DNA of 64,000 nt from Rummeliibacillus pycnus_A (GCF_044359855.1 NZ_CP132291.1:3224001-3288000); one strand, 5' to 3'; shown: positions 27,300-35,927, counted from the first letter of the stretch. The notes: generated by a model from the letters alone, not told the origin. A program made the numbers and translations.

Positions 27300-28280
27300 A
27301 TGTTCGAAAAACTATTTAAGCATCCGGTAGATGAAGTGGAAGTTGCAAAGGAAATTGAGGGATTAACAACTAACGAGAAAGAAAAAGTGATTTCTGGTCT
27401 TGAAGATTTAATAGGTTTATTAAAAAAATCAAATGAAAAAAACGCAAAAGGCGATAGTGTATTTATCGAAAGAATTACAGAAATAAAGAACGCCTTAGAA
27501 GATGAACGACAATCAATACTTGCATCTAATGATAATCTCCAAAAAATTGTTACAGAAACAGAAAATATACATTCCATTACAACTGCTGTTGAGGAACAAG
27601 GAGAAAAGAATATTCAACTTGTTGTTGAGGGCAACCAGAACATGGACAAACTGGATCAGCAAATGGATTATGTCAAGAATGTCTTTGAAGGTTTCGAAGT
27701 GTCTATTGAAGATGTGCAAAAAGAAACGAATGCTATTACTCAAATTACGAAAATGATTGGAGATATTGCGGACCAAACGAACTTGCTGGCATTAAATGCA
27801 TCAATCGAAGCAGCAAGAGCAGGTGAGCATGGAAAAGGATTTTCTGTAGTCGCACAAGAAGTTCGTAAACTTGCTGAGCAAAGTAAAAGCGCGCTTGTTG
27901 ATATCAATAAAAAAGTGCAAGAAATCACACATAAGGTTGAACTTCTAGCTAAAGATATTAGAGAAAAATCTGAAGATGTTGCTAAAACACAAGAAATGAC
28001 ACGTTTTACAAGTGAATTCTTTGAAAAAATTTCTGCATCTGAAAGTGAATTGTTTAATAGCATGTCGAGTATTAATCTTGCAACAGATGCAGCGATGAAT
28101 GAAATTGTAGCATTCCGTCAAGAATTAGAATCCATTGCAGAAACCTCTTCAGGCTCTATAGAGAAGATTGATGAATTGTATTCCTTTGCTCAAGATAAAT
28201 TCTTTTTATCTACAGAGATGACCTCTTTTATCTCACAATCTAATGACCTAGTAAAAGCACTAAAAAATAAAAAGCTATAA
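27300..28280 (+). CDS. Cytosolic methyl-accepting chemotaxis protein
   Basis: 326 residues with no transmembrane segment and no HAMP domain: a short N-terminal helical region (1-90) then a signalling coiled coil with the hairpin tip IADQTNLLALNASIEAARAG at about 157-176. The total is much shorter than a transmembrane receptor. A GGGAGGAAG site inside the end of the FIST gene drives the start. It would signal to CheA/CheW from the cytoplasm, with the FIST protein as probable ligand-sensing partner. Confidence 0.87.
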   Translation: MFEKLFKHPVDEVEVAKEIEGLTTNEKEKVISGLEDLIGLLKKSNEKNAKGDSVFIERITEIKNALEDERQSILASNDNLQKIVTETENIHSITTAVEEQGEKNIQLVVEGNQNMDKLDQQMDYVKNVFEGFEVSIEDVQKETNAITQITKMIGDIADQTNLLALNASIEAARAGEHGKGFSVVAQEVRKLAEQSKSALVDINKKVQEITHKVELLAKDIREKSEDVAKTQEMTRFTSEFFEKISASESELFNSMSSINLATDAAMNEIVAFRQELESIAETSSGSIEKIDELYSFAQDKFFLSTEMTSFISQSNDLVKALKNKKL

Positions 28281-28401
28281 ATAATGTTGCAAAAAGAATA
28301 AATTAAAGTAGCCCTTGCGTTTCATTTTATTAATCTTAGATGTAATGATAAGATAATAGTAAGTTAAAAAATCATACAATTATTAACGGAGGTTATTTTA
28401 A

Positions 28402-28887
28402 TTGAAAAAACTTGCAGCAGCTTTATTTGCAGCAACACTTGCTTTCTCGACTGTTGGTCCAGTTGTAATGGATAGTCATCATGGTACAATAACTGCAGAA
28501 GCCAAAGGGTATAAATCAGGAAAACGTGGATTCAATTCAAACGGAAGTTCAAATAATAATTCAATGTTCAATAATAAATCAAATACAAATAGCAACACAC
28601 AAGATAACAAAAACTCAAGCTTCAACAATAAATCAACAAATAACAAAACAAATACAACAAATCCGACAACGAAAAAAGGCGGATTCCTTAAAGGGATGAT
28701 GGTCGGCGGATTAGCAGGTATGCTATTTGGCGGTATGTTAGGTCATATGGGTGCCATGGGTAATTTATTTGGTTTACTTATCAATGTCATTGCAATCTTA
28801 GCATTAATCATGATCGTAATGAAGGTCTTCCAAATGTTCAAACGCAACAAGAGAAGAGATGAGGAACGCAACACATGGAGACAATAA
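28402..28887 (+). CDS. Exported Asn/Ser-rich protein with Gly-Met membrane segment
   Basis: 161 residues; TTG start behind GGAGG. Signal peptide (1-26), then a Lys- and Asn-rich segment (AEAKGYKSGKRGFN, then tens of Asn, Ser and Thr), a Gly/Met-rich hydrophobic stretch (MMVGGLAGMLFGGMLGHMG), a second hydrophobic helix (LINVIAILALIMIVMKVF) and a basic tail. This layout resembles small proteins found upstream of yxcD in Bacillus. Its end overlaps yxcD by 13 bases, so the two are co-translated. Function unknown. Confidence 0.7.
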   Translation: MKKLAAALFAATLAFSTVGPVVMDSHHGTITAEAKGYKSGKRGFNSNGSSNNNSMFNNKSNTNSNTQDNKNSSFNNKSTNNKTNTTNPTTKKGGFLKGMMVGGLAGMLFGGMLGHMGAMGNLFGLLINVIAILALIMIVMKVFQMFKRNKRRDEERNTWRQ

Positions 28888-29165
28888 TTATATCAGAAGA
28901 TAATTTGATAAACGCTCTATGCGTGTACCATGCTCGTCAAATTAATGTAATGCCTGAAAACGTTGAAATTGAACTAAATTTCGATGACGATGAGGGATAC
29001 TTTGCAGAAGCTTATTACAATGGTCGAAAAGACATTTATCGAGTTGCGAATATGTTAGCGGCAATTCGCATATTCCTACAGGAAGAAATGAATGTTGATC
29101 CATATGCAGCAAGCATCCACTTAGAAATTGATGATGAACAGGGCATGATTGCAATAGTTGAATAA
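28875..29165 (+). CDS. yxcD: YxcD family protein (DUF2653)
   Basis: 96 residues, matching the size of B. subtilis YxcD (about 97). ISEDNLINALCVYHARQ, LNFDDDEGYFAEAYYNGRK and NVDPYAASIHLEIDDEQG follow the conserved blocks of the family as I recall them. Acidic, cytosolic, function unknown. It overlaps the upstream membrane-protein gene and is followed by a terminator. Confidence 0.72.
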   Translation: METIIISEDNLINALCVYHARQINVMPENVEIELNFDDDEGYFAEAYYNGRKDIYRVANMLAAIRIFLQEEMNVDPYAASIHLEIDDEQGMIAIVE

Positions 29166-29171
29166 TAAATT

Positions 29172-29199
29172 AAGCCATCCAAATAGGGTGGCTTTTTTG
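29172..29199 (+). terminator. Rho-independent terminator
   Basis: AAGCCATCC/GGGTGGCTT stem with T6. Beyond it, 29200-29575 is AT-rich and contains an 8-C tract (29353-29360) and AACGAACTTTTG (29423-29434), but no gene. Confidence 0.8.
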
Positions 29200-29575
29200 T
29201 TGAATGATAATTATTCATTCAACTTCAAAATGCTATATAGGATAGTTTCCACTAATATAATAGTAGAAACTCATATGAATAAACAAAGAATCCTTCTTAA
29301 GAACATAATATAGTACGATAACTATTCCTTTCAAATATCAACAATCAAATTTCCCCCCCCTTAAAATAGAGCGGTCCTAACAAGACTGTTAAAATGAAAT
29401 TTTATTGACATATATATTAGAAATAACGAACTTTTGTAAAGTATTTGAAAAAACCAACCTAGCTTTAAAATTTAAGTTATATAAAAATAATAATAGTAAG
29501 TAGTAGTATACATGTATTTAATAAAAAACCGCGTTTTGTAATAATAAAATGATGTTTTATGAGGTATTATTATCC

Positions 29576-29671
29576 ATAAGGATTGCTGATAGGTGGAATA
29601 TGGAATATTTACATACGAAATGCACTTTAAGGTAATCCTTGTATAGTTCGATATCTAAAGGAGAATGGACA
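29576..29671 (+). promoter_or_regulatory. Structured leader shared by the two wall-protein genes, copy 1
   Basis: About 95 bases that align with 31283-31382: ATAAGGATT, then ATGGAATAT, GAAATGCAC, GGTaATCC, TATAGTTC and AAAGGAGAATGGA in the same order and spacing. AAGGATT (29578) pairs with AATCCTT (29634). Likely a folded 5' untranslated region affecting mRNA stability or translation. Confidence 0.65.
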
Positions 29672-30511
29672 ATGAAAAACTACACACAAAAATTAATAAA
29701 ATCTGCCACTGCATTTGCTTTAGGTGCATCTGTAATTACATCTGCAGTTGTAGCTGTTGATACAACTGCATCTGCAAAAACTTCTTGCAAAGTATCTCAT
29801 GGCAAACTAGTAAATTCTAAAAGTCATAAGTTGATCGCGGGCTTCAAAACTTATCAATCAGTACTTTATAAAAACGGTAAAAAATTTACTGGTGTTTACA
29901 AAGGTAAATACTATAAAGGCGGTACTTTATTTACTGGGGTAGTAACTAAAACTTATTACAAAAAAGGTGTAAAAGCTACAGCTACAGTTAAAGGTGTATA
30001 CTATAAACAAGGTAAACCATTCACTGGAGATAAACACCATGTATTCTACAAAGAAGGTAAACCATTCACTGGAGAACATCACCATGTGTATTTCGAAAAC
30101 GGTCAAAAAGTTAACCGCACAATGCCAAATGGTAAATATTATATCAACGGCGTACCTGCAAACGGAATCTACGAAATTAATGGAGTAAAAGTAGAATACA
30201 AAAAGGGGAAAGTTGTAACTGATAAAACTTCTCCTGTAATATCTCTTGAAAAAGGGGCTAAAACTGTTTATAAAATTAAGAACGGTGAAGTATTTACAGT
30301 ACCAACAGCAACTGCAAAAGATCATTTAGGCAATTCTGTTGAAGTGGTTTCTTCAATTATCAATTCAGCAGGCAAAGCTGTTGAAAAAATTGACACAACA
30401 GTAGCAGGTACTTACACAATCACTTACACAGCTAAAGATAATTCTTCAAGCAAAGCGACTGCTATTCAAATTTCTGTAGAAGTGAAAAAAGCTACACCGG
30501 TTCAAAAATAA
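29672..30511 (+). CDS. Exported wall protein with YYK-type repeats and a C-terminal Ig-like domain
   Basis: 279 residues; ATG at 29672 behind AAAGGAG. Signal peptide to SAKT (about residue 35). Residues of about 36-155 hold short repeats such as FTGVYKGKYYKGG, KTYYKKGVKAT and KPFTGDKHHVFYKEG. The C-terminal 80 residues look like a Cry22/DUF5011-type Ig domain (VPTATAKDHLGNSVEV ... TYTITYTAKDNS). The first 70 residues closely resemble those of the S-layer-like protein at 31383, so they are paralogues sharing the N-terminal module and the leader RNA. Probably wall-bound through the N-terminal repeats (inference). Confidence 0.75.
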   Translation: MKNYTQKLIKSATAFALGASVITSAVVAVDTTASAKTSCKVSHGKLVNSKSHKLIAGFKTYQSVLYKNGKKFTGVYKGKYYKGGTLFTGVVTKTYYKKGVKATATVKGVYYKQGKPFTGDKHHVFYKEGKPFTGEHHHVYFENGQKVNRTMPNGKYYINGVPANGIYEINGVKVEYKKGKVVTDKTSPVISLEKGAKTVYKIKNGEVFTVPTATAKDHLGNSVEVVSSIINSAGKAVEKIDTTVAGTYTITYTAKDNSSSKATAIQISVEVKKATPVQK

Positions 30512-30605
30512 AAATCTATTAAAAGAACACCTGATATATTCACTCAATCCATAATTGCTAAACATGTATTTTTTAATCAGAGATAAATAATAACAAATGC
30601 ATCAA

Positions 30606-30645
30606 GAAAAAGGCACAAATCTTATAAGAGATTAGTGCCTTTTTG
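30606..30645 (+). terminator. Rho-independent terminator
   Basis: AAAAAGGCACaAATCT/AGATTaGTGCCTTTTT stem with T5. Confidence 0.85.
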
Positions 30646-30860
30646 ATATGAGTTTTATAGCTTATTTAGCGATTGATTATTCGTAATATATTTATTGAAT
30701 TATTTTGGACATAGCAATATGGGGGTTACAAATTAACATAATAGGTACAAGGTTGTTTAAAATATTGAATGCATAAGAAATTAAAACTATATAGGGTTTA
30801 TAAAATGATGACGCAAAATATTTTTATATGACATATCTCCTTAATTTGGATATAAATAAA

Positions 30861-30930
30861 GTAAAAAACGAACATTTGTCGTAATTTGTCGAATAATATC
30901 AGCTATTTTTATGTAAAAAACGAACATTTG
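30861..30930 (+). repeat. Two direct copies of an 18-bp motif upstream of the S-layer-like gene
   Basis: GTAAAAAACGAACATTTG occurs at 30861-30878 and 30913-30930, start-to-start distance 52 bp. It lies in the 870-bp AT-rich region before the S-layer-like gene and may be a regulator site. No gene is seen in 30646-31282. Confidence 0.6.
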
Positions 30931-31282
30931 ATTCATAAGTATTATTTGATTGTTAATGAGAACTATATAAATACCAAATATTTTTAAGTGAAAAATAGTA
31001 AAAATACACATACAAAGGGCAGTTTTTATTGTAAATTTTTATAAATTTTTTGTGCAAGGAAGTTTACAATCTATCAAAATATAATTTGACTTATTTTAAG
31101 TCTGTAATTATTATCCACATATTTACTTATATTCAAACTTTAATACATATTATTTGGATTAATTGTAATTATAAAAGGTAAAAAATATAAATTTAATAGT
31201 AACAATTAATTATTATTCATGTTTTTGATAAAAAAACTGTTAAATTTATTAAAAACACAAAGATTTTATGATAATATAGTCG

Positions 31283-31382
31283 ATAAGGATTACTAAGAGG
31301 GTATATATGGAATATCTTCGAGTATGAAATGCACATCGTGGTGATCCAATTATAGTTCATCGGATAAAGGAGAATGGAAAAA
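31283..31382 (+). promoter_or_regulatory. Structured leader shared by the two wall-protein genes, copy 2
   Basis: Same order of blocks as 29576-29671. GGAT (31287) pairs with ATCC (31344), so the base pairing is kept while the flanking bases vary (gATCC here against aATCC in copy 1), which favours an RNA structure. Confidence 0.65.
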
Positions 31383-34247
31383 ATGACAAACCACAAATTA
31401 AAATTTGTTAAATCTGCAGCTGCACTAGCTCTAGGTGCTTCTGTAATCACAACAGCAGTAGTTGCTGGTGACACAACAGCATCTGCAAAAACTACTTACA
31501 AAGTTTCAAACGGTAAACTTGTAAACGCTAAAACTAAAAAAGCAATCAAAGGTTACAAATCTTACAAATCAGTACTTTACAAAGACGGTAAAAAATTCAC
31601 TGGTCTTTACAGCAATCGTTATTACAAAAACGGTGTTAAAGCAACTGGCACTTACAAAAACACTTACTATGTAAAAGGTGTTAAAAAAGTAACAACTGGT
31701 ACATACGCTGGTGCTTACTATGTAAACGGCGTTAAAAAAGTAACAACAGGTACTTACGCAGGTGCTTACTATGTAAACGGCGTTAAAAAAGTAACAACAG
31801 GTACTTATAACAATGCTTACTATGTAAAAGGTGTTAAAAAAGTAACAACAGGTACTTACAACAAAGCTTACTATGTAAAAGGTAAAAAAGCCGTTGCAAC
31901 TGGCCTTTACCAAAGCAAATACTATGTTGATGGTGTACTTAACGTTGGTTTAGCATTATTCGAAGGTAAACTTTACGATGGTGCAGAACAAAACAAAGGC
32001 TTAAAAGAATTCAAAGGTAAAACTTACTTCAATGCAGATCTAGCAAACGACACTTACAAAGATGCAAATGGTGTTGAAAAAGCATATGAAAACGGTGTTG
32101 AAGTCGGCGCTAAAGTTAAATCTGTAGAAGCGATTAACGGCGCTCAAATTAAAGTTACTTTCAACAAATCAATCGATGAAGATACAATCTCAAATATTAC
32201 AGTTGCTCCTGTAGGTGGTTCAGCTATTTCTTCTGGTTTAACACTTAAACTTTCTGAAGATAAAAAATCAGTAGTGATTACTAACGCTACAGCATTCACT
32301 ACTGGTGAATACACAGTAAAAGTTACTGATTCAGTTAAAACAACAGCTGGAGATAAAGTAGAAGCTTCTACTAAGCTTATAAAAGTTGAAGATAAAGTAG
32401 CTCCTACATATGTAGGCTTCACTAAAGAAAATGCTTCAACATTCTTATTTAACTTCTCTGAACCAATCAATGACCTTGGCTCTGTAGTTGTTAAAAAAGC
32501 AGATGGTACAGTAATTCCAACTACTGATGCTACTGTGACTAAAGATGGTTCAACAATTAAAATAGTACTTTCTTCAAATGTAGAAGCTGGTAAAGATATT
32601 ACAGTATCATTTGCTGGTCAAACTGACTTTGCTACTAACATTCTTGAAACACCATTCACAGTAACTGTTCAAAAAGGTGCTAAAGACGGTGTAGCTCCAG
32701 AAGTTACTAGTGTAACTCCTGTTAATGCTAAAAAATTCGAAATCAAATTCTCTGAAGAAGTTCAAGGATTTACAGCAGCAGATTTAACTGTAGCTGGTTC
32801 ATCAGTGAAATCAGTAACTCAAGATAAAACTGATAAAACTAAATACATCGTTGAATTAAACTCAGCTGTATCTGGTTTAACTAATGTATCAGTGACAGAC
32901 AAATCATATGCAGATTTAACTGGTGAAGAAGGTAAAGCATTCAGCCAAATCGTGAACTTTGCTGCTGATACTGTAAAACCAACTGCAACAGCTGCTATTT
33001 CTGTAAATAAAGATGGTAACCAAGTATTAACTTTCACTACTAGTGAAGATACTACTTTAGCTGCTACAACAGGTACAATTACACTTCCAGCTAAAGCTGT
33101 TAAAAACTTTGTAACTACTACTGGTGACATCACTTTTAATTCTTCAGATTTAAAACCTGTAACTGGTTCTTCAACTCAATATACAGTTGAATTATCTAAA
33201 GTTAAATTTGCTGGTGCATCATTAGTTAAAGATACTACTTATACAGTAGACTTAGCTGCTAATGTATTTGCAGATGTTGCTGGAAACAAAAACGAAGCTA
33301 AAACAGCTGCATTCTCATTCACTCGTGGTGCAGATAAAGATGCTTCTAAACCTGTTTTAACTGCTGCAAATGTTAATGTTCTAGATAACGATACATTTAC
33401 AGTAGACTTTGGTACAACTGTAGAATTAGACAACTCAACTGTTGTAAACAAAGGAAACTACTATGTTGCAGGTGCTCAAATTGATTCAGTATCGCTAAAT
33501 GCAAATGGTGTAGCAACAGTTAAACTTGTATCTGGCTCAAACAACAACACTGGTAACCGTACTGTTAAAGTAACTGGTGTTAAAGCTACAAATGGTAATG
33601 TTATGGATGACTTTACTACAACTAAATCATTCAATGAAAACGTAAAACCAACTGTTCAATCTGCAAAAGTTTCTAAGATTGATAAAGCTTCTTCAGCTGT
33701 AGTAGCAAAAGACGGTCAAGCTACTGTTGCTGGTACTACAAAAGTTGTAGCAACAAATGCTGCAGCTGCAACATCTACAACAGCTACAACAACTTACACA
33801 GTTAATGCAGCTGGTGATAAAGTTTCTGATGGCACAAATGAATTTGCATTAACAACTGGAAACGGTACAATCACTCAAGGTGGTGTAACATTCACAGCAA
33901 CAGGTTTAGCTGCAAATGAAACTTTCACAATTGCAACAGTTGCTGGTGAACCTGCAAAAAATGCAGACGCTGGTAAAACAACTATTAAAGTAACTTTAAG
34001 CGAAGAAGTAAATGCTTTAGCTACTGATTATGTTGTAAACGTTGATGGTAAAAAAGTAGATGGTGTTAAAGCTACAGTAACAGCAACAACTGCTAAATCT
34101 AAAGAAGTAACAATTGTTATTGATAAAGAGTTAACTGCTGATGACTTTGCTAAAGGTGTTACTCTAACTTCTGATGATTACAAATTAACTGATGAAGCTG
34201 GCAACAAAGCTGATATCTCAGCTGCAGGCATCAAAGTTTCACTTTAA
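31383..34247 (+). CDS. S-layer-like major surface protein without SLH domains
   Basis: 954 residues from the ATG at 31383, ten bases after AAAGGAG; the ATG nine bases upstream is too close to the site. Signal peptide to SAKT (about 35). Residues of about 36-200 are YYxxGVKK-type repeats, including a near-perfect 17-residue tandem unit (KKVTTGTYAGAYYVNGV). The rest is a string of SbsA-type Ig domains (for example VKSVEAINGAQIKVTFNKSI, then PEVTSVTPVNAKKFEIKFSE). There are almost no Cys residues and many Ala, Thr, Val and Lys, with narrow codon choice (GCT, GTT, ACT, AAA), which suggests very high expression. SLH domains are absent, so the N-terminal repeats probably bind the wall polymer. tagA and tagO lie nearby. 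Confidence 0.8.
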   Translation: MTNHKLKFVKSAAALALGASVITTAVVAGDTTASAKTTYKVSNGKLVNAKTKKAIKGYKSYKSVLYKDGKKFTGLYSNRYYKNGVKATGTYKNTYYVKGVKKVTTGTYAGAYYVNGVKKVTTGTYAGAYYVNGVKKVTTGTYNNAYYVKGVKKVTTGTYNKAYYVKGKKAVATGLYQSKYYVDGVLNVGLALFEGKLYDGAEQNKGLKEFKGKTYFNADLANDTYKDANGVEKAYENGVEVGAKVKSVEAINGAQIKVTFNKSIDEDTISNITVAPVGGSAISSGLTLKLSEDKKSVVITNATAFTTGEYTVKVTDSVKTTAGDKVEASTKLIKVEDKVAPTYVGFTKENASTFLFNFSEPINDLGSVVVKKADGTVIPTTDATVTKDGSTIKIVLSSNVEAGKDITVSFAGQTDFATNILETPFTVTVQKGAKDGVAPEVTSVTPVNAKKFEIKFSEEVQGFTAADLTVAGSSVKSVTQDKTDKTKYIVELNSAVSGLTNVSVTDKSYADLTGEEGKAFSQIVNFAADTVKPTATAAISVNKDGNQVLTFTTSEDTTLAATTGTITLPAKAVKNFVTTTGDITFNSSDLKPVTGSSTQYTVELSKVKFAGASLVKDTTYTVDLAANVFADVAGNKNEAKTAAFSFTRGADKDASKPVLTAANVNVLDNDTFTVDFGTTVELDNSTVVNKGNYYVAGAQIDSVSLNANGVATVKLVSGSNNNTGNRTVKVTGVKATNGNVMDDFTTTKSFNENVKPTVQSAKVSKIDKASSAVVAKDGQATVAGTTKVVATNAAAATSTTATTTYTVNAAGDKVSDGTNEFALTTGNGTITQGGVTFTATGLAANETFTIATVAGEPAKNADAGKTTIKVTLSEEVNALATDYVVNVDGKKVDGVKATVTATTAKSKEVTIVIDKELTADDFAKGVTLTSDDYKLTDEAGNKADISAAGIKVSL
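31661..31886 (+). repeat. 51-bp tandem repeat inside the S-layer-like gene
   Basis: About 4.5 copies of a 51-bp unit encoding KKVTTGTYAGAYYVNGV and close variants. The middle copies are nearly identical at DNA level, which points to recent duplication or gene conversion and to likely copy-number variation between strains. Confidence 0.85.
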
Positions 34248-34288
34248 TAAATCCCTCCTCTTACCTTATTGGGCGAACGGATTCAAAG

Positions 34289-34324
34289 ACTCCTATCTTC
34301 TTCGGAAGATAGGAGTTTTTTTGT
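34289..34324 (+). terminator. Strong terminator of the S-layer-like gene
   Basis: Perfect 12-bp stem ACTCCTATCTTC/GAAGATAGGAGT closed by a TTCG tetraloop and followed by T7. Confidence 0.95.
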
Positions 34325-34374
34325 TTCATAGCGTTTGGATTCTCTTTTTAAATATATATTATTATTTTGAATTC

Positions 34375-34411
34375 TAGCTCTCATGTATTTGTGCGTGAGA
34401 GCTTTTTAACT
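34375..34411 (+). terminator. Hairpin ahead of the micro-ORF (possible attenuator)
   Basis: AGCTCTCA/TGAGAGCT stem then TTTTTAAC, placed between a possible promoter (TATTAT at 34357, TTTGGA at 34334) and the AGGAGG of the 27-codon ORF. Confidence 0.5.
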
Positions 34412-34425
34412 TAGGAGGGATGTGC

Positions 34426-34509
34426 ATGAGTGTGAAGACATTAGTTGTTGTAGTACCTACTGGAGTTACAGTTGCAGTTACACCAGATTTTAACGTAGTG
34501 GCAGTATAA
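34426..34509 (+). CDS. 27-residue hydrophobic micro-ORF
   Basis: An ATG seven bases after a perfect TAGGAGGG site opens 27 codons: MSVKTLVVVVPTGVTVAVTP followed by DFNVVAV. The peptide is Val/Thr-rich with no aromatic residue but one Phe, and would form beta strands rather than a classic helix. It lies just after the S-layer-like gene terminator and behind its own hairpin. It could be a real microprotein, a leader peptide, or chance; the strong ribosome site is the main support. Confidence 0.4.
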   Translation: MSVKTLVVVVPTGVTVAVTPDFNVVAV

Positions 34510-34717
34510 ATATCCGTTAATATTGCTGCAGCATCTTACGGCTACAGCAACATAACAAATGAGGAATGCTGAAATTATTTAGGTATAGAAAATAATTACT
34601 ATGTTTCAAAACTATTTAGTCATATGAATATAAAAGCTGTAGGCAACACAAGAATTCAAAAATATTAATATGACTATCAGCTACCTTTGTTTAAAAATAA
34701 AATGAAGATTTTCCTTA

Positions 34718-34747
34718 AAAATAAAAGCCAGCTTCATAGCTAGCTTT
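34718..34747 (-). terminator. Rho-independent terminator
   Basis: AAAGCTAGC/GCTGGCTTT stem (with one G-T pair) followed on the minus strand by TATTTTTAAGG; it ends tagA. Confidence 0.7.
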
Positions 34748-34752
34748 ATAAA

Positions 34753-35478
34753 TTATTTCTTCGATTTTCTTACCTCAAATAAAAATTGCGGGATTTTCAA
34801 CATACGTTTAAATCTTGTCGGCTGTGTAATTAAGCGGTGGAACCATTCAAGGTTCAGTTTGATAAAGATCTCAGGAGCACGATCCACATTTCCAGACAGT
34901 ACATCAAGGCTACCTCCGACCCCCATCATGACTGCATTTGAAAATTGATTTCGGTGTTCTGCAATCCACTCTTCTTGTTTTGGAGCACCTGTTGCTACGA
35001 AAATAAAATCAGGATTTAAGGCAGCTGCTTTTTTGGCAACTTCATCTCCGTTACCATCTCCACCATAGCCATCAGCAACTCCAACAATTTTAATATGTGG
35101 ATATAATAAATTCGCCTTTTCAGCTGCTTGTTTAGCGATGCCAGGCTTTCCACCATAAAAGAAGAAGCGGTTATGACCTGCCTTTGCAGTTCTCAAAAAA
35201 TCATGGACAAGTTCATAACCAGGAATTCGCTCTTTTAATGGTGTACCAAGCATTTTAGAACCGATGACAACACCAATCCCATCTGCAACTACATAATTTG
35301 ATTCCAATAAACATTTTTCGTAATTTGTATTTTCTTTTGCTAACATAATAATTTCGGGATTCGCTGTGACGATACAAATTGGTTTTTCGGTGATTTGCAT
35401 CTCATCCACAATATGATCAATAAATTCACTCTTCGTCGTATCTACAACCGGGATCCCTAGTACATCTATCTTCTTCAT
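34753..35478 (-). CDS. tagA: N-acetylmannosaminyltransferase TagA (WecG/TagA/CpsF family)
   Basis: 241 residues. It adds ManNAc to GlcNAc-PP-undecaprenol, the step after TagO in making the linkage unit of wall teichoic acid or related wall glycopolymer. The Asp in NYVVADGIGV is the proposed catalytic base of the family; IVTANPEIIM, FFYGGKPG and FIFVATGAPKQEEWI are further conserved blocks. AAAGG lies upstream of the ATG. It is a single gene here, placed next to the S-layer-like gene, whose polymer anchor it may help to make. Confidence 0.9.
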   Translation of the reverse strand: MKKIDVLGIPVVDTTKSEFIDHIVDEMQITEKPICIVTANPEIIMLAKENTNYEKCLLESNYVVADGIGVVIGSKMLGTPLKERIPGYELVHDFLRTAKAGHNRFFFYGGKPGIAKQAAEKANLLYPHIKIVGVADGYGGDGNGDEVAKKAAALNPDFIFVATGAPKQEEWIAEHRNQFSNAVMMGVGGSLDVLSGNVDRAPEIFIKLNLEWFHRLITQPTRFKRMLKIPQFLFEVRKSKK

Positions 35479-35515
35479 AATCTAACCTTTCCACGTTCGT
35501 ATGTTATTTCTTCCT

Positions 35516-35543
35516 ATTATATACTACGGACACATATGTTCAA
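35516..35543 (-). promoter_or_regulatory. Predicted sigma-A promoter of tagA
   Basis: On the minus strand TTGAAC, 16-base spacer, TATAAT, about 40 bp before the tagA start. Confidence 0.45.
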
Positions 35544-35869
35544 AATAAGTGATGTAATGAATAGGGCAAACAAATCTTTTGAAAAAGTAATAGTTTATAA
35601 TATTCCTTTAAAACACAATAGACGAAGTTATTGCAAAAAAAGATTCCTTAAGTAAGCTGCATCACTAGCTAAAAAATGTAGCCAATGCCGAAAAATAATT
35701 TAATTAATATCATACATACTTATTACAAAAATGGGGTAGACCATAAAAGGAGAATTTTTCTAAATAAAAATCCATTTTTCTCATTCTATTCTAAGAAATA
35801 TGTGCTATGATAATCTTTGTGAAAAATTGATAAAGAAGATGATTATTAATGCTTTTTGAAACTTTAGGT

Positions 35870-35898
35870 TTGATGTATCCGTCTATATATAGTATAGA
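35870..35898 (+). promoter_or_regulatory. Predicted sigma-A promoter of the membrane protease
   Basis: TTGATG, 17-base spacer, TATAGA, about 30 bp before the start at 35928. Between 35544 and 35869 I see nothing else. Confidence 0.4.
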
Positions 35899-35927
35899 AT
35901 TTTTTGAAGATAGGAAGTGGATGTGAA

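Noticed and set aside
30861..30930. LexA (SOS) boxes
   Set aside because: CGAACATTTG lacks the GTTCG right half needed for CGAACnnnnGTTCG.
6628..34247. Sortase or SLH anchoring of the large exported proteins
   Set aside because: No LPxTG-type tail and no SLH motif in the subtilase, Ig-repeat protein, nucleotidase or S-layer-like protein.
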